Shown here piece after piece: positions 1 through 9,534 of a stretch of DNA of 64,000 nt (its first letter is position 1; every line of letters begins with the position of its first letter). The notes below the pieces were generated by a model. That model ran no database searches. It saw only the letters and a program-made list of their open reading frames with translations, and was not told the origin of the DNA. This DNA is from Paucimonas lemoignei (GTDB lineage Bacteria > Pseudomonadota > Gammaproteobacteria > Pseudomonadales > Pseudomonadaceae). Made by a program: the position numbers and the translations under genes. The stretch covers positions 434,001 through 498,000 of the forward strand of contig LS483371.1 of NCBI GenBank assembly GCA_900475325.1, written 5' to 3'.

Positions 1-165
1 GAACCGGTCAAAGTAATTCAGAACGGTGCTGACCTGGGTCTGTTGCAGCATGATCTCCGATACCCAGACGCGATACGGGGTGATCCCTTGTTGCCAGGGC
101 AGGTCATGTCGACCGTGCCGGTCATACCAGTCGAGTACAGCGCTGGAGAATTGCTCGGGTTGCAT
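1..165 (-). CDS. mutY: MutY, A/G-specific adenine DNA glycosylase (N-terminal fragment)
   Basis: The reverse strand gives 55 N-terminal residues starting [19 protein letters not shown] and running through the segment [13 protein letters not shown] before the window edge cuts it. That helix-rich start with EIMLQQTQV is typical of MutY, the base-excision enzyme that removes adenine mispaired with 8-oxoguanine. The ATG lies at 163-165 and the rest of the gene (helix-hairpin-helix, Fe-S cluster, NUDIX-like domain) is outside the window. It lies directly downstream of the asmA-like gene on the same strand, with only a REP pair between them, the usual Pseudomonas asmA-mutY arrangement. Identity rests on the N-terminus alone but that segment is highly characteristic. 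Confidence 0.9.
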   Translation of the reverse strand, partial: MQPEQFSSAVLDWYDRHGRHDLPWQQGITPYRVWVSEIMLQQTQVSTVLNYFDRF

Positions 166-204
166 TGCTGATCCGGTACGTTTGTCTTGAGGTGTCTGAA
201 ACCT

Positions 205-276
205 TGTAGGAGCTGCCGAAGGCTGCGAATGCGCTCGTTCATGAGATCGCTTTCGCAGCCTTCGGCAGCTCCTACA
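205..276. repeat. REP pair, TGTAGGAGCTGCCGAAGG family
   Basis: Two inverted arms (TGTAGGAGCTGCCGAAGGCT and its complement) face each other over a short loop, forming a large imperfect hairpin between the asmA-like gene and mutY. The same arms recur near 9456, 19234, 41390, 44565, 50866 and 56504. Confidence 0.85.
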
Positions 277-290
277 GGGGGATTTCGTTG

Positions 291-2510
291 TTAGCGTTTG
301 AACAAGCCGCGCAGGGCGTCCTTGAGTTCAGGGCTGACCTTGTCGCCGAGTTTCTCCTCGATCTTGTCGCTGATCTTGTCACCTGCCAGTTTCGCAGCAA
401 CCTGGCCCAGGCCTTCCTTGTCCAGGCGGCAAGCCTTGGCGCCCAGCTCCAGGGGCCCGCGGCAGCGCACGGGCCACTCGATACCGACATAACGCGGGTT
501 AACCTCGCAGGCCGGGTCAGGCATCTCGGTCTTGTCGCCCTCGATGATGATGCCCACGCGGTAATTCATGCCCAACACGCGCAGGTCCACGTCGCCGTCG
601 CCATTGACGGCCAGGCCGGGGATTTGCACCTTCAGGTCCGGGTTGCTGGCCACGCCGTTGCGAAACACCAGATTGCCGTTCAATTGCGTGAATGGCGTGT
701 CCTTGCCGCGTGGTTCGCCGCTCAGGGTCTTGCGGTTGAGCACCGAGATCCCCTGGCACAGTTGCTGCTCAAGATTGGCGTTAACCAGCACGCCGTTGTT
801 GAGCATGAAGCTGGCGGTGCCGTTGAGGCTGTCGATCAAGGCTTTTTCGCTGTTGCCTTTGCCCGTCAGGTCGCTGTTGAGGGTCAGAAGGCCTCTGACC
901 GGCGGCGTCTGATCCTGACTTTGCAGGAAGCGTTCGACCGGCACTTTGGCGACGCGAGTCTGCACGCTGGCCAGTGGCACATCGGGACGCACGTCGAGGT
1001 TGCCTTTGACTTCAAAGTTGCCGTTGTAGAGATCACCACGCAGGCTGTCGAGCTTCACCACGCCATTGAGGGCTTGAGTCTTGAGAGCGGCGTTCTGGAT
1101 CAGCAGCTTGTTGAGCGTCAGCGTGCCGAAGCTGATATCAGCGTCCACATCAAGCTTGCGCATGCGCTCCAGCGGCAGCAGTTTCTCGGTGCTCCAGGCG
1201 GCCTTGGTGGGCTGGTCCGGCAGCGGCGTGGTGCCAGCGCCCGCCACAGCAGTGGCCTCGCTGCTTTGCACTTCGGCTTTACGGGCGGCGGTTGCGCCTT
1301 TCTTCTCGTCGCTTTCAGCCGGGCGATAACGATCAACGTTGAACGTGTCCGCCTTGAGTTGCAGGCGCAGCGCCTGTTTGGCGAAGTCCTCAATGGCGAT
1401 GCGGCCGGTGAAGGTGCTGTCGTCGACTTTCAGGTTCAGGTCGTCAAGCGATACGCTGGTGGGAGTGCCACTCAGACGGCTGACCATTTCGACCTTGCTC
1501 AGGCTGCCCGCGGCCATTGCAGGCAGTGGCTGACCGATGCTCTCGAGGAAGGTGTGCAGGTCAAATTGAGCGACAGACACCGCGCCGGTGATTTGCGCAA
1601 CCTTGTCCAGATCGCGAGCGCGTAATTCACCCAAGGCGCGCAGCTGATTGGCAGACAGCTTGAGGTTGCTCCATTCCGCCACGTTGGCTGCCAGGTCCAC
1701 CAGAAGCTGGCCTTGCGCAGCGAACGTCACGGTTTTGCCTTGCAGCGGCTCACCGGAGGCTTCGCCCGACAGGCGCATGTCGCCAAATTGATAACGCTTG
1801 AGGGCGCGGTCCAGGCGCAGTTGACCAACCAGTTCGGTCTTGGCGCGCATGACCGGTTGGGTGGTGCCCAGGAATGCCGTCAGTTTGATCGGGATATCAG
1901 CGCCTTCGTGGACGGCACCAGTGCTCAGTTGAATGCTCTCCGCGGTGAAAGACTGCCCCTTGCGTGCGTCGACATATTCAACACGTGCGTTGTTCACGGT
2001 CAGGCTGTCGATGTCGAGCTTGATGGGTTGGGCTGGTCTGTCCGGCTTGCTGGCCGCAGGCACTGAACCGTCGGCGGGCGCAGGCGTAGCAGTCCCGGCG
2101 ACAGGCGCAGGTTTGCCGATGTCTTCCCAATTGGCATGGCCGTTTTCATCGCGGTTCAGACGCAGGTTAAGGCCTTCGACACGGACATCGCTCATCTGCA
2201 CTTCACGACGCAGCAACGGCAGTACGCGAACCGAAAGACCGAGCATCTGCAGGTCGGCGAAAGGTTGGCTCGGGTTGGTCAGGGTCGCCACGCTGGCTTC
2301 ATGCAGCTCCAGGCCAAGCCAGGGGAACAGGCTCCAGCCGATGTCGCCGTTGAGGGTCAGTTCAATGTTGGCCTTGTCGCGGGCCAGTTGGCGAATCTCG
2401 TCTTTATAGTCGTTGGGATCAAACAGATGACTCAGGGCAAAGCCGAGAGCCACGATGATCAGCAACAGCCCGAGAACAAAAAGTCCCAGGATTTTGCCGA
2501 ACGCTTTCAT
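291..2510 (-). CDS. AsmA family protein
   Basis: This 739-residue protein starts [14 protein letters not shown], with one N-terminal membrane helix (about residues 5-27) followed by a long periplasmic region rich in beta strands, the layout of AsmA-family proteins. The start is placed at the ATG ending at 2510 because AAGGA sits at the right distance upstream; an upstream in-frame ATG (2534) has no such site. AsmA-like proteins are related to VPS13/chorein-type lipid bridges and are implicated in phospholipid transfer and outer-membrane homeostasis; that role is known for the family and only inferred here. A Pro/Ala-rich stretch near residues 155-175 interrupts the fold. The gene precedes mutY on the same strand. 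Confidence 0.85.
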   Translation of the reverse strand: MKAFGKILGLFVLGLLLIIVALGFALSHLFDPNDYKDEIRQLARDKANIELTLNGDIGWSLFPWLGLELHEASVATLTNPSQPFADLQMLGLSVRVLPLLRREVQMSDVRVEGLNLRLNRDENGHANWEDIGKPAPVAGTATPAPADGSVPAASKPDRPAQPIKLDIDSLTVNNARVEYVDARKGQSFTAESIQLSTGAVHEGADIPIKLTAFLGTTQPVMRAKTELVGQLRLDRALKRYQFGDMRLSGEASGEPLQGKTVTFAAQGQLLVDLAANVAEWSNLKLSANQLRALGELRARDLDKVAQITGAVSVAQFDLHTFLESIGQPLPAMAAGSLSKVEMVSRLSGTPTSVSLDDLNLKVDDSTFTGRIAIEDFAKQALRLQLKADTFNVDRYRPAESDEKKGATAARKAEVQSSEATAVAGAGTTPLPDQPTKAAWSTEKLLPLERMRKLDVDADISFGTLTLNKLLIQNAALKTQALNGVVKLDSLRGDLYNGNFEVKGNLDVRPDVPLASVQTRVAKVPVERFLQSQDQTPPVRGLLTLNSDLTGKGNSEKALIDSLNGTASFMLNNGVLVNANLEQQLCQGISVLNRKTLSGEPRGKDTPFTQLNGNLVFRNGVASNPDLKVQIPGLAVNGDGDVDLRVLGMNYRVGIIIEGDKTEMPDPACEVNPRYVGIEWPVRCRGPLELGAKACRLDKEGLGQVAAKLAGDKISDKIEEKLGDKVSPELKDALRGLFKR

Positions 2511-2595
2511 GGGCGAGTCCTTGTGTTCGAACATTCAAAGTTTGCCCGCGAGTATAACCTCCTCACGCAGGAGCTGGGCCGTGGATGCCGGGTCC

Positions 2596-2994
2596 TCAGG
2601 AAATCAGCAGGGATACCTGGGTTTTGCCCGCCAGCGCCTGGACTTCGAGAGGTGCGGCGGGTGTCAGCAAGCGTAGCTCGCAACCTGCCAGACGAGCTGC
2701 TTTCTGCGCATCGAGCACCAATCGCTCGGCCAGACCCCTGCGACGCGTCTGTGCCCGCACGCACAAATGGGACAGTTCCCACGTTGCCTGGTGCCGCTGC
2801 AAACGTGCAGCACCGAGCAATCGATCATTCAGGCGGGCAGTGACGAGGGTGTGGTCTTCCAGGCAGCTTTCAATCAGATGCAATGCGTCGTTGAAAGGGG
2901 GGAGCAGCCAGGCGGGTGCGTCTCGGTAAATCTTGCGCAAGTCGCCTTGGTCTTGATAGCTGAGCGATTGAAGGTATTCAACGACGATGGGCAT
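2596..2994 (-). CDS. GNAT acetyltransferase-fold protein, PanZ/PanM-like
   Basis: The product has 132 residues. The segments DLRKIYRDAPAWLL, ARLNDRLLGAARLQ and LCVRAQTRRRGLAERLV align by eye with the corresponding parts of PanZ (PanM), the acetyl-CoA sensor that promotes maturation of aspartate decarboxylase PanD and down-regulates pantothenate synthesis. RRRG is the acetyl-CoA pyrophosphate-binding loop of the GNAT fold. A GAGGAG site precedes the ATG at 2994. No pan gene is nearby, so the link to coenzyme A synthesis is by homology only; an ordinary small-molecule N-acetyltransferase is the alternative. Confidence 0.7.
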   Translation of the reverse strand: MPIVVEYLQSLSYQDQGDLRKIYRDAPAWLLPPFNDALHLIESCLEDHTLVTARLNDRLLGAARLQRHQATWELSHLCVRAQTRRRGLAERLVLDAQKAARLAGCELRLLTPAAPLEVQALAGKTQVSLLIS

Positions 2995-3255
2995 GAAGTC
3001 TCCTCAGGCGACGAAAGGCAGGGGCTGATTGTGCCCTAAACATTGGCGCCAGCGCAGTGACGTCAAAAAAGTGATGGCAAAGTGCTCTAATTTTTATCGG
3101 CGGGTGGTAATCTCCGCGCCGTTCGCTGATTCAGTGCGTCGATTTGTCACGTATTCGAATCCTCTGCCGATAAAACGGTCGTTGCCTGCGCGCACGGAGG
3201 CTGTAGGTGGAATAAAGAACAACTTGGGTGCTTTTTTCAACTGGGGAAACTAATA
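2995..3255. other. Gene-free region upstream of the OFA transporter
   Basis: This 261-base gap between divergent genes must carry promoters for both. A weak sigma-70-like pair, TTGTCA at 3144-3149 and GATAAA at 3169-3174 (19-base spacer), is the best candidate for the rightward gene. It would give a leader of about 75 bases. No REP element is present. Confidence 0.35.
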
Positions 3256-4917
3256 ATGAGTACGAGTACTGCATTGGGCGCGTCCACCGCCCAACCTGCG
3301 TTCTTGTCCAAAGAGCGCATCATCGCCAAGCCCGGTTTCAACCGCTGGCTGGTACCTCCTGCGGCATTGGCTATCCATCTGTGCATCGGCATGGCTTATG
3401 GCTTTTCCGTTTTCTGGCTGCCGTTGTCCAAGGCGGTCGGCGTAAAGGCTCCGGTTGCTTGCGCACCTGACATGAGCTTCTTCGCGCAGATCTTCTCGTC
3501 TGCCTGCGACTGGCCCATCTCCATGCTGGGCTGGATCTACACCCTGTTCTTCATCTTCCTGGGTTGCTCGGCTGCCATCTGGGGTGGCTGGCTGGAACAC
3601 GCAGGCCCGCGCAAGGCCGGTGTGGTATCGGCTCTGTGCTGGTGTGGTGGTCTGCTGATTTCTGCGTTGGGGATCTATACCCACCAGATATGGCTGATGT
3701 GGGTCGGCTCCGGCGTGATCGGCGGTATCGGCCTGGGGCTTGGCTACATCTCGCCTGTTTCGACGCTGATCAAGTGGTTCCCGGACAAGCGCGGCATGGC
3801 TACCGGCATGGCAATCATGGGCTTTGGTGGCGGCGCGATGGTTGGCGCTCCATTGGCTGCAGCGCTGATGAACCATTTCGCTTCGCCTGAAGGCGTAGGC
3901 GTCTGGCAGAGCTTCGTGGTGATGGCTGCTATCTACTTCGTGTTCATGATCGGTGGCGCACTGTCTTACCGTGTTCCGCCAACCGGCTGGAAACCAGAAG
4001 GCTGGACCGCTCCGGTCAAGAAAGCCAGCAACGCGATGATCACCAACCGTCACGTACACGTGAACGTGGCGTGGAAAACGCCACAGTTCCGTCTGGTATG
4101 GCTGGTGCTGTGCCTGAACGTTTCTGCGGGTATCGGCATCCTCGGCATGGCGTCTCCGCTGCTGCAGGAAGTGTTCGCTGGCAAGCTGCTGGGTAACACC
4201 CTGGCATTCAACCAGCTCGATGCCGCTCAGTTGGCTCAGATTGCTGCCATCGCTGCGGGCTTCACCGGTCTGTTGAGCCTGTTCAACATCGGCGGTCGCT
4301 TCTTCTGGGCATCGTTCTCGGACTATCTGGGGCGCAAAAACACCTACTTCGTGTTCTTCGCTCTGGGCTTCCTGTTGTACGCAATGGTTCCGAGCCTTAG
4401 CCATATGGGCAGCGTTGCGCTGTTCGTGGCTGCGTTCTGCGTGATCCTGTCGATGTACGGCGGTGGTTTCGCGACCGTTCCAGCCTACCTGGCTGACCTG
4501 TTCGGTACGCAAATGGTCGGTGCGATCCACGGTCGCCTGCTGACTGCCTGGGCTGCCGCGGGCATCCTCGGTCCGGTCCTGGTCAACTATCTGCGTGAAT
4601 ATCAGCTGAGCCACGGCGTTGCTCGTGCCGATGCTTACGACATGACGCTGTACATCCTGTCGGGTCTGCTGGTGCTGGGCTTCATCTGCAACCTGCTGGT
4701 GCGTCCGGTCGCCGACAAGTACTTCATGACTGATGAAGAACTGGCTGTCGAGCAGTCCTACGGCATGGACAAAGGCGCGGACCACACCACCGTGCTTGAG
4801 TGGAAAGCCGATCCGTCGACCAAGCCACTGGCAATCGCTGCCTGGCTGGCCGTGGGCATCCCGCTGGCGTGGGGCGTCTGGATCACCCTGCAGAAAACTG
4901 CGGTGTTGTTCCAGTAA
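3256..4917 (+). CDS. OFA-family MFS transporter (oxalate/formate antiporter-like)
   Basis: The 553-residue protein shows twelve or so membrane segments with the MFS pattern. The signature segments are GMAYGFSVFWLPLSKAVG in the first helix, GWLEHAGPRKAG after helix 2, and WFPDKRGMATGMAIMGFGGG between the halves of the N-domain. These are hallmarks of the oxalate:formate antiporter (OFA/YhjX) branch, which moves small carboxylates across the inner membrane. A Cys-containing periplasmic loop (about residues 70-95) between the first two helices is longer than in OxlT. The substrate cannot be told from sequence. The gene stands alone and is followed by a REP pair. GGGGA upstream serves as a plausible ribosome site. 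Confidence 0.85.
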   Translation: MSTSTALGASTAQPAFLSKERIIAKPGFNRWLVPPAALAIHLCIGMAYGFSVFWLPLSKAVGVKAPVACAPDMSFFAQIFSSACDWPISMLGWIYTLFFIFLGCSAAIWGGWLEHAGPRKAGVVSALCWCGGLLISALGIYTHQIWLMWVGSGVIGGIGLGLGYISPVSTLIKWFPDKRGMATGMAIMGFGGGAMVGAPLAAALMNHFASPEGVGVWQSFVVMAAIYFVFMIGGALSYRVPPTGWKPEGWTAPVKKASNAMITNRHVHVNVAWKTPQFRLVWLVLCLNVSAGIGILGMASPLLQEVFAGKLLGNTLAFNQLDAAQLAQIAAIAAGFTGLLSLFNIGGRFFWASFSDYLGRKNTYFVFFALGFLLYAMVPSLSHMGSVALFVAAFCVILSMYGGGFATVPAYLADLFGTQMVGAIHGRLLTAWAAAGILGPVLVNYLREYQLSHGVARADAYDMTLYILSGLLVLGFICNLLVRPVADKYFMTDEELAVEQSYGMDKGADHTTVLEWKADPSTKPLAIAAWLAVGIPLAWGVWITLQKTAVLFQ

Positions 4918-4947
4918 GGTGTTTCAAACGGTCCTGCAGATACATCT

Positions 4948-5037
4948 GCGGGACCGGCTTTAGCCGGGAAGAAGCCGGGATAATCGCTGCATCTGTTGTA
5001 CCTTCGATGCAGCTTTCCCGGCTGAAGCCGGTCTCAC
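4948..5037. repeat. REP pair, GGGACCGGCTTTAGCC family
   Basis: The left arm GCGGGACCGGCTTTAGCCGG and a right arm ending CCGGTCTCAC are inverted around a loop of about 40 bases. The pair lies just after the transporter gene and ahead of the his promoter. Confidence 0.85.
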
Positions 5038-5090
5038 AAAAAACCCTCTCCATCAGTTATTCGTCGTCTTGTAACTTTCCCTTCTTCTGT

Positions 5091-5123
5091 TTGCTTCATG
5101 CCAGCCTGTTCTAGGCCTATAAT
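5091..5123 (+). promoter_or_regulatory. Candidate sigma-70 promoter of the his operon
   Basis: A perfect TATAAT lies at 5118-5123, 38 bases before the hisB ATG. No good -35 box sits at the ideal distance: TTCATG at 5095-5100 gives a 17-base spacer and TTGCTT at 5091 a 21-base spacer. The -10 match and its position make this the likely start of the operon transcript. Confidence 0.5.
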
Positions 5124-5161
5124 GCTCGCCTTTTTCGCCCAATGATTTTGCGGAGCTGGTG

Positions 5162-5755
5162 ATGGCCGAACGTAAGGCGTACGTCGAGCGTAATACTCTG
5201 GAAACCCAGATCAACGCTTCGATCAACCTGGATGGCACCGGAAAGGCCCGATTCGATATCGGCGTGCCTTTTCTTGAGCACATGCTCGACCAGATCGCCC
5301 GTCACGGGCTGATCGATCTGGATATCAACTGCAAAGGCGACCTCGAGATTGACGACCACCATACGGTGGAAGACGTCGGTATCACCTTGGGTCAGGCTTT
5401 CAGCAAGGCGATCGGCGACAAGAAAGGCATCCGTCGTTACGGGCATGCCTACGTGCCGCTCGATGAAGCCCTCTCGCGCGTGGTCATCGACTTCTCCGGG
5501 CGTCCGGGCCTGCAAATGCATGTGCCGTATACCCGCGCTGTAGTCGGCGGTTTCGACGTGGATCTGTTTCAGGAGTTCTTCCAGGGCTTCGTCAACCACG
5601 CCAACGTGACCCTGCACATCGACAACCTGCGCGGCACCAACACTCACCACCAGATCGAAACCGTGTTCAAGGCTTTCGGTCGCGCACTGCGCATGGCGGT
5701 TGAGCTGGACGACCGCATGGCCGGGCAAATGCCTTCGACCAAGGGTGTGCTCTGA
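5162..5755 (+). CDS. hisB: Imidazoleglycerol-phosphate dehydratase
   Basis: HisB removes water from imidazole glycerol phosphate to give imidazole-acetol phosphate, the sixth step toward histidine. The 197-residue protein has the two metal-binding IGPD signatures, DHHTVED (His66, His67, Glu70, Asp71) and NTHHQIE near the C-terminus, and lacks the phosphatase domain of the enteric bifunctional HisB. The ATG at 5162 is preferred to the GTG at 5159 because GGAG at 5152-5155 lies six bases upstream and family members start MAERKA. It opens the his operon, and its TGA shares one base with the hisH ATG. Confidence 0.97.
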   Translation: MAERKAYVERNTLETQINASINLDGTGKARFDIGVPFLEHMLDQIARHGLIDLDINCKGDLEIDDHHTVEDVGITLGQAFSKAIGDKKGIRRYGHAYVPLDEALSRVVIDFSGRPGLQMHVPYTRAVVGGFDVDLFQEFFQGFVNHANVTLHIDNLRGTNTHHQIETVFKAFGRALRMAVELDDRMAGQMPSTKGVL

Positions 5756-6393
5756 TGCAGACAGTCGCGGTCATTGATTACGGCATGGGCAACCTGCACT
5801 CGGTCGCCAAGGCGCTTGAGCATGTTGGCGCTGGCCGGGTACATATCACCAGCGACGCCAACGTGATCCGCGAAGCCGACCGCGTAGTCTTCCCCGGTGT
5901 AGGTGCGATCCGTGATTGCATGGCTGAAATTCGTCGCCTGGGCTTCGATTCGCTGGTGCGTGAAGTCAGCCAGGACCGTCCGTTTCTCGGGATTTGCGTC
6001 GGCATGCAAGCCTTGCTCGACACCAGTGAAGAGAATGGCGGCGTGGACTGCATCGGCATGTTTCCTGGCCAGGTGAAGTTCTTCGGCAAGGACCTGCACG
6101 AAGACGGTGAGCACCTCAAAGTGCCGCACATGGGCTGGAACGAAGTGGCGCAGGCCGTGGATCACCCGCTGTGGCACAGCATCCCGGACATGGCGCGGTT
6201 CTATTTCGTGCACAGTTTTTATATCGATGCCGCCAATCAGCGCCAGGTCGTCGGTCGCGGCCACTATGGCGTCGACTTCGCCGCCGCACTGGCTGACGGC
6301 TCGCGCTTTGCCGTGCAATTCCACCCGGAGAAGAGCCATACCCATGGCCTGCAACTCTTGCAGAACTTCGCCGCATGGGACGGTCGCTGGTAA
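5755..6393 (+). CDS. hisH: Imidazole glycerol phosphate synthase, glutaminase subunit
   Basis: HisH hydrolyses glutamine and passes ammonia to HisF in the heterodimeric IGP synthase. The class-I amidotransferase triad is visible: the nucleophile Cys81 in GICVGMQ, and His190 and Glu192 in FHPEKSH. At 212 residues it has normal length. The start overlaps the hisB stop by one base and the stop overlaps the next ATG by one base, so translation of the three genes is probably coupled. Its partner hisF lies 1.3 kb downstream in the same operon. Confidence 0.97.
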   Translation: MQTVAVIDYGMGNLHSVAKALEHVGAGRVHITSDANVIREADRVVFPGVGAIRDCMAEIRRLGFDSLVREVSQDRPFLGICVGMQALLDTSEENGGVDCIGMFPGQVKFFGKDLHEDGEHLKVPHMGWNEVAQAVDHPLWHSIPDMARFYFVHSFYIDAANQRQVVGRGHYGVDFAAALADGSRFAVQFHPEKSHTHGLQLLQNFAAWDGRW

Positions 6394-6653
6394 TGGCCAA
6401 GGGCAAGAACAAACCACCGATCCTGACGCTCAGTGCAGAACACGAGCAGCAGGCCATCGACAAGCTCAAGCGGCTTTTTTCCCAGCGCTTCGAGCTTGAA
6501 CTGGGTTCGTTCGAAGTCGCCGAAGTGCTTGAATTGTTTACCTCCGAGATTGCCCCGCACTACTACAATCGCGCGATCTTCGATGTTCAGCAGCACCTCA
6601 AGGAGAGGTTCGAGAGCATCGAAAGCGATGTGTGGGCACTTGAGAAAGGCTAA
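6393..6653 (+). CDS. DUF2164 family small protein
   Basis: This 86-residue protein ([20 protein letters not shown]...) matches the DUF2164 pattern: a short helical domain with a conserved centre resembling LGSFEVAEVLELF and EIAPHYYNRAI. It has no signal peptide or membrane helix. Its ATG overlaps the hisH stop codon by one base, so it is co-translated with the histidine genes. Such a gene between hisH and hisA is common in Pseudomonas, but no function is known. The start at 6393 is chosen over an upstream in-frame ATG at 6375, which would lie inside hisH. Confidence 0.85.
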   Translation: MAKGKNKPPILTLSAEHEQQAIDKLKRLFSQRFELELGSFEVAEVLELFTSEIAPHYYNRAIFDVQQHLKERFESIESDVWALEKG

Positions 6654-6654
6654 A

Positions 6655-6744
6655 AGCAGCTGCGAGCCTCAAGCTTGCGACTGCAAGTAATTAATGTGAT
6701 AGACGCGCGCTTGGAGCTTGCCGCTTGAAGCTTGCCGCTCTTTT
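6655..6744. repeat. AGCTTGC-type inverted repeat upstream of hisA
   Basis: Arms built from AAGCTTGC and GCAAGC motifs (GAGCCTCAAGCTTGCGACTG on the left, CTTGAAGCTTGCCGCTCTT on the right) can fold on each other between the DUF2164 gene and hisA. The right arm matches the ends of the two copies between hisA and hisF. Confidence 0.7.
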
Positions 6745-6759
6745 GACGAAGGAAAAAGC

Positions 6760-7500
6760 ATGCTCATCATCCCCGCTATCGATCTTAAAGACGGTGCCTG
6801 TGTACGTTTGCGCCAGGGCCGGATGGAAGATTCCACCGTGTTCTCCGACGACCCGGTTGCCATGGCCGCCAAATGGGTTGAGGGCGGTTGCCGTCGTCTG
6901 CACCTGGTAGACCTCAACGGCGCGTTCGAAGGCCAGCCGGTCAACGGCGACGTGGTCACTGCCATTGCCAAGCGTTATCCGAACCTGCCGATCCAGATCG
7001 GCGGCGGCATTCGTTCGCTGGAAACCATCGAGCATTACGTCAAGGCTGGCGTGAGCTACGTGATCATTGGCACCAAGGCCGTCAAAGAGCCTGAGTTCGT
7101 GGCAGAAGCCTGCCGCGCGTTCCCTGGCAAAGTGATTGTTGGCCTGGACGCCAAAGACGGTTTCGTCGCCACCGATGGTTGGGCGGAGGTCAGCACCGTG
7201 CAAGTGATCGACCTGGCCAAGCGCTTCGAAGCCGACGGCGTATCGGCCATCGTTTATACCGACATCGCCAAAGACGGCATGATGCAGGGCTGCAACATCC
7301 CGTTCACCGCAGCCCTGGCGACGGCAACGCGGATTCCGGTCATCGCTTCGGGTGGCATCCACAACCTGGGCGACATCCGCGCATTGCTGGACGCCAAGGC
7401 GCCCGGCATCATCGGTGCAATCACCGGCCGGGCGATTTACGAAGGCACGCTGGACGTGGCTGAAGCTCAGGCGCTGTGTGATGGCTATCTCGCTAGCTGA
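6760..7500 (+). CDS. hisA: ProFAR isomerase (HisA)
   Basis: HisA is the 1-(5-phosphoribosyl)-5-[(5-phosphoribosylamino)methylideneamino]imidazole-4-carboxamide isomerase. It opens one ribose ring to give PRFAR, the substrate of HisF-HisH. The 246-residue protein is a single TIM barrel. The catalytic aspartates are Asp8 (PAIDLKDG) and Asp130 (GLDAKDG), and phosphate-binding loops are QIGGGIRS and SGGIHNLGD. The ATG at 6760 follows AAGGA; an in-frame upstream codon at 6718 falls in the repeat and is rejected. Palindromic repeats on both sides separate it from its operon neighbours. Confidence 0.97.
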   Translation: MLIIPAIDLKDGACVRLRQGRMEDSTVFSDDPVAMAAKWVEGGCRRLHLVDLNGAFEGQPVNGDVVTAIAKRYPNLPIQIGGGIRSLETIEHYVKAGVSYVIIGTKAVKEPEFVAEACRAFPGKVIVGLDAKDGFVATDGWAEVSTVQVIDLAKRFEADGVSAIVYTDIAKDGMMQGCNIPFTAALATATRIPVIASGGIHNLGDIRALLDAKAPGIIGAITGRAIYEGTLDVAEAQALCDGYLAS

Positions 7501-7693
7501 AAGCGGCAAGCTACAAGCTGCAAGTAAAAGCAAATCTCGACCCGCTCTTGCTTGCAGCTTCAGGCTTGCAGCTTGCAGCTCTTAATCGGCTACACAGTCA
7601 GCAGAAAGCGTCAGCTCCAAGCTGTGAGTAAAAGCAAACTGCGCCCCGCTCTTGCTTGCAGCTTAAAGCTTGCAGCTTGCCGCTCTTAATCGG
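7500..7693. repeat. Tandemly duplicated inverted repeat between hisA and hisF
   Basis: Two related units (about 7500-7589 and 7603-7693) each begin GAAAGCG, contain AGTAAAAGCAAA and CCGCTCTTGCTTGCAGCTT, and end GCTCTTAATCGG. Each can form a hairpin. The second unit runs into the hisF ribosome-binding region, so the first looks like a duplication of it. Confidence 0.85.
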
Positions 7694-7704
7694 AGATTAA
7701 GCCC

Positions 7705-8475
7705 ATGGCCCTGGCCAAACGCATCATCCCTTGCCTGGACGTCGACAATGGTCGCGTGGTCAAGGGCGTCAAGTTCGAGAACATCCGCGATGCGGGCGAC
7801 CCGGTTGAAATTGCGCGTCTGTACGATGAGCAGGGCGCTGACGAAATCACTTTTCTGGACATCACAGCCAGCGTTGATGGCCGTGATACCACGTTGCATA
7901 CCGTCGAGCGCATGGCCAGCCAGGTGTTCATCCCGCTGACCGTGGGTGGCGGCGTGCGCACCGTGCAGGACATCCGCAACCTGCTCAATGCGGGCGCCGA
8001 CAAGGTGTCGATCAACACCGCTGCGGTGTTCAACCCGGAGTTCGTGGCCGAAGCGGCTCAGCATTTCGGGTCCCAGTGCATCGTGGTCGCCATCGACGCC
8101 AAGAAGGTCTCGTTGCCGGGCGAAACCCCGCGCTGGGAAATCTTCACCCACGGCGGCCGCAAGCCCACCGGGCTGGACGCGGTGTTGTGGGCCAAGAAAA
8201 TGGAAGACCTCGGCGCCGGTGAAATCCTGCTGACCAGCATGGATCAGGACGGCATGAAGAATGGCTTCGACCTGGGTGTCACCCGGGCCATCAGCGATGC
8301 GCTGGGCATCCCGGTGATTGCCTCAGGCGGTGTCGGCAATCTTCAGCACTTGGCTGACGGCGTCATCGAAGGCCATGCCAGTGCCGTGCTCGCAGCCAGC
8401 ATCTTCCACTTCGGCGAATACACCGTGCCGGAAGCCAAAGCGTACATGGCCAAGCGCGGGATTGTGGTGCGCTGA
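7705..8475 (+). CDS. hisF: Imidazole glycerol phosphate synthase, cyclase subunit
   Basis: HisF condenses ammonia delivered by HisH with PRFAR to form imidazole glycerol phosphate and AICAR. The 256-residue TIM barrel has the general acid/base pair Asp12 (IPCLDVDNG) and Asp131 (AIDAKKV), with phosphate loops at TVGGGVRT and [13 protein letters not shown] at 7692-7695 precedes the ATG. It is the last his gene of the operon and is followed by a REP pair that may act as an mRNA end structure. Confidence 0.97.
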   Translation: MALAKRIIPCLDVDNGRVVKGVKFENIRDAGDPVEIARLYDEQGADEITFLDITASVDGRDTTLHTVERMASQVFIPLTVGGGVRTVQDIRNLLNAGADKVSINTAAVFNPEFVAEAAQHFGSQCIVVAIDAKKVSLPGETPRWEIFTHGGRKPTGLDAVLWAKKMEDLGAGEILLTSMDQDGMKNGFDLGVTRAISDALGIPVIASGGVGNLQHLADGVIEGHASAVLAASIFHFGEYTVPEAKAYMAKRGIVVR

Positions 8476-8483
8476 TTGATAGT

Positions 8484-8573
8484 GTGGGACCGGCTTTAGC
8501 CGGGAAAGGGCCCGGGTATTTCCCTGCACATGAGCCTCTGGAATACCACATTCCCGGCTAAAGCCGGTCCCAC
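8484..8573. repeat. REP pair, GTGGGACCGGCTTTAGCC family
   Basis: GTGGGACCGGCTTTAGCCGG and its complement flank a loop of about 45 bases just after hisF. Confidence 0.9.
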
Positions 8574-8662
8574 GAATGCTACTGGCGCCGTAAACGTCCT
8601 TGCTCTGGACAAGCCCTTTGCAGCGCTGCACTCTGTGCGCTGCCCGCGTCAGGAAGATGCCT

Positions 8663-9439
8663 ATGTTCAGATCTCGTTTTTTTGCACTGACCGCTTTTAG
8701 CGCATTGCTGACCGCTGCCACCGAGGTCGCCGCCACCGACGACGCTATCGATGTGCCGGGCGCCGACTCCATCGTGTTGATGACGGAAAACCTTCCGCCT
8801 TACAACATGGCGGTTGATGGCAAAAACTTCGCCCAGGAAAGCAATATCGAAGGCATCGCCGCCGAAGTGGTGCGCGAGACCTTCAAGCGTGCCGGTATCG
8901 GCTACAGCATGACGCTGCGCTTTCCCTGGGAGCGCATCTACAAGCTGGCGCTGGATAAGCCCGGCTATGGCGTGTTTTCCACTGCGCGGCTGCCTGAGCG
9001 TGAGGCGCTGTTCAAGTGGGTCGGCCCGGTAGGCGCCTACGATTGGATCATGTTGGCCAAGGCAGAGAGCCCGATCACACTGACCTCCCTCGAACAGGCC
9101 AAGGCCTACCGCATTGGCGCCTATAAAGGCGACGCCATTGGCGAACGGCTGCTATCCCAGGGCCTCAACCCTGTGCTGTTGCTGCGCGATCAGGACAACG
9201 CCAGGAAACTCGTCAACGGCCAGATCGATCTCTGGGCCGCAGGGGATCCTACGGGGCCTTACCTGGCTCGGCTGGAAGGTGTCACGGGCCTCAAGACCGT
9301 CCTGCGCTTTCATCACGCCGACTTGTACCTGGCCCTGAACAAGGAAACCCCGGACGAAGTCGTCAACAAGCTGCAGGCTGCGCTGGATCAGCTGCGCGCC
9401 GAGGGCGGTGTGGACAAGATCCTGGGGCGCTATCGCTAG
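8663..9439 (+). CDS. Periplasmic amino-acid-type solute-binding protein (SBP_bac_3 fold), orphan
   Basis: The 258-residue product has a signal peptide (MFRSRFFALTAFSALLTAAT) and a mature region with the SBP_bac_3 pattern: VLMTENLPPYN at the start, IEGIAAEVVRETFKRAGI, and a C-terminal lobe ending EGGVDKILGRYR. The ATG at 8663 is chosen because AGGA lies eight bases upstream; the ATG at 8657 would be too close to it. No transporter genes adjoin, so it either serves an importer encoded elsewhere or acts as a sensor-type binding protein. The ligand cannot be inferred. Confidence 0.8.
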   Translation: MFRSRFFALTAFSALLTAATEVAATDDAIDVPGADSIVLMTENLPPYNMAVDGKNFAQESNIEGIAAEVVRETFKRAGIGYSMTLRFPWERIYKLALDKPGYGVFSTARLPEREALFKWVGPVGAYDWIMLAKAESPITLTSLEQAKAYRIGAYKGDAIGERLLSQGLNPVLLLRDQDNARKLVNGQIDLWAAGDPTGPYLARLEGVTGLKTVLRFHHADLYLALNKETPDEVVNKLQAALDQLRAEGGVDKILGRYR

Positions 9440-9455
9440 CAGCCAGCGCCAGACC

Positions 9456-9529
9456 TGTAGGAGCTCCGAAGGCTGCGAATCGCGGCGGTCAGGCAGCCTC
9501 GCGTTCCCTGCCTGCGGCAGCACCTACAG
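9456..9529. repeat. Degenerate REP pair, TGTAGGAGCTGCCG family
   Basis: The left arm has lost three bases of the consensus (TGTAGGAGCTCCGAAGGCTG) and the right arm reads CTGCGGCAGCACCTACA. It sits between convergent genes. Confidence 0.7.
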
Positions 9530-9534
9530 ATGCA

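Noticed and set aside
288..1625. Long forward-strand open frame opposite the asmA-like gene
   Set aside because: It is the antisense shadow of a well-supported gene in GC-rich DNA; no ribosome site or family features.
3250..4785. Long reverse frame opposite the OFA transporter, rich in His and Gln
   Set aside because: Composition is that of antisense membrane-protein codons; no start signal and no recognisable fold.
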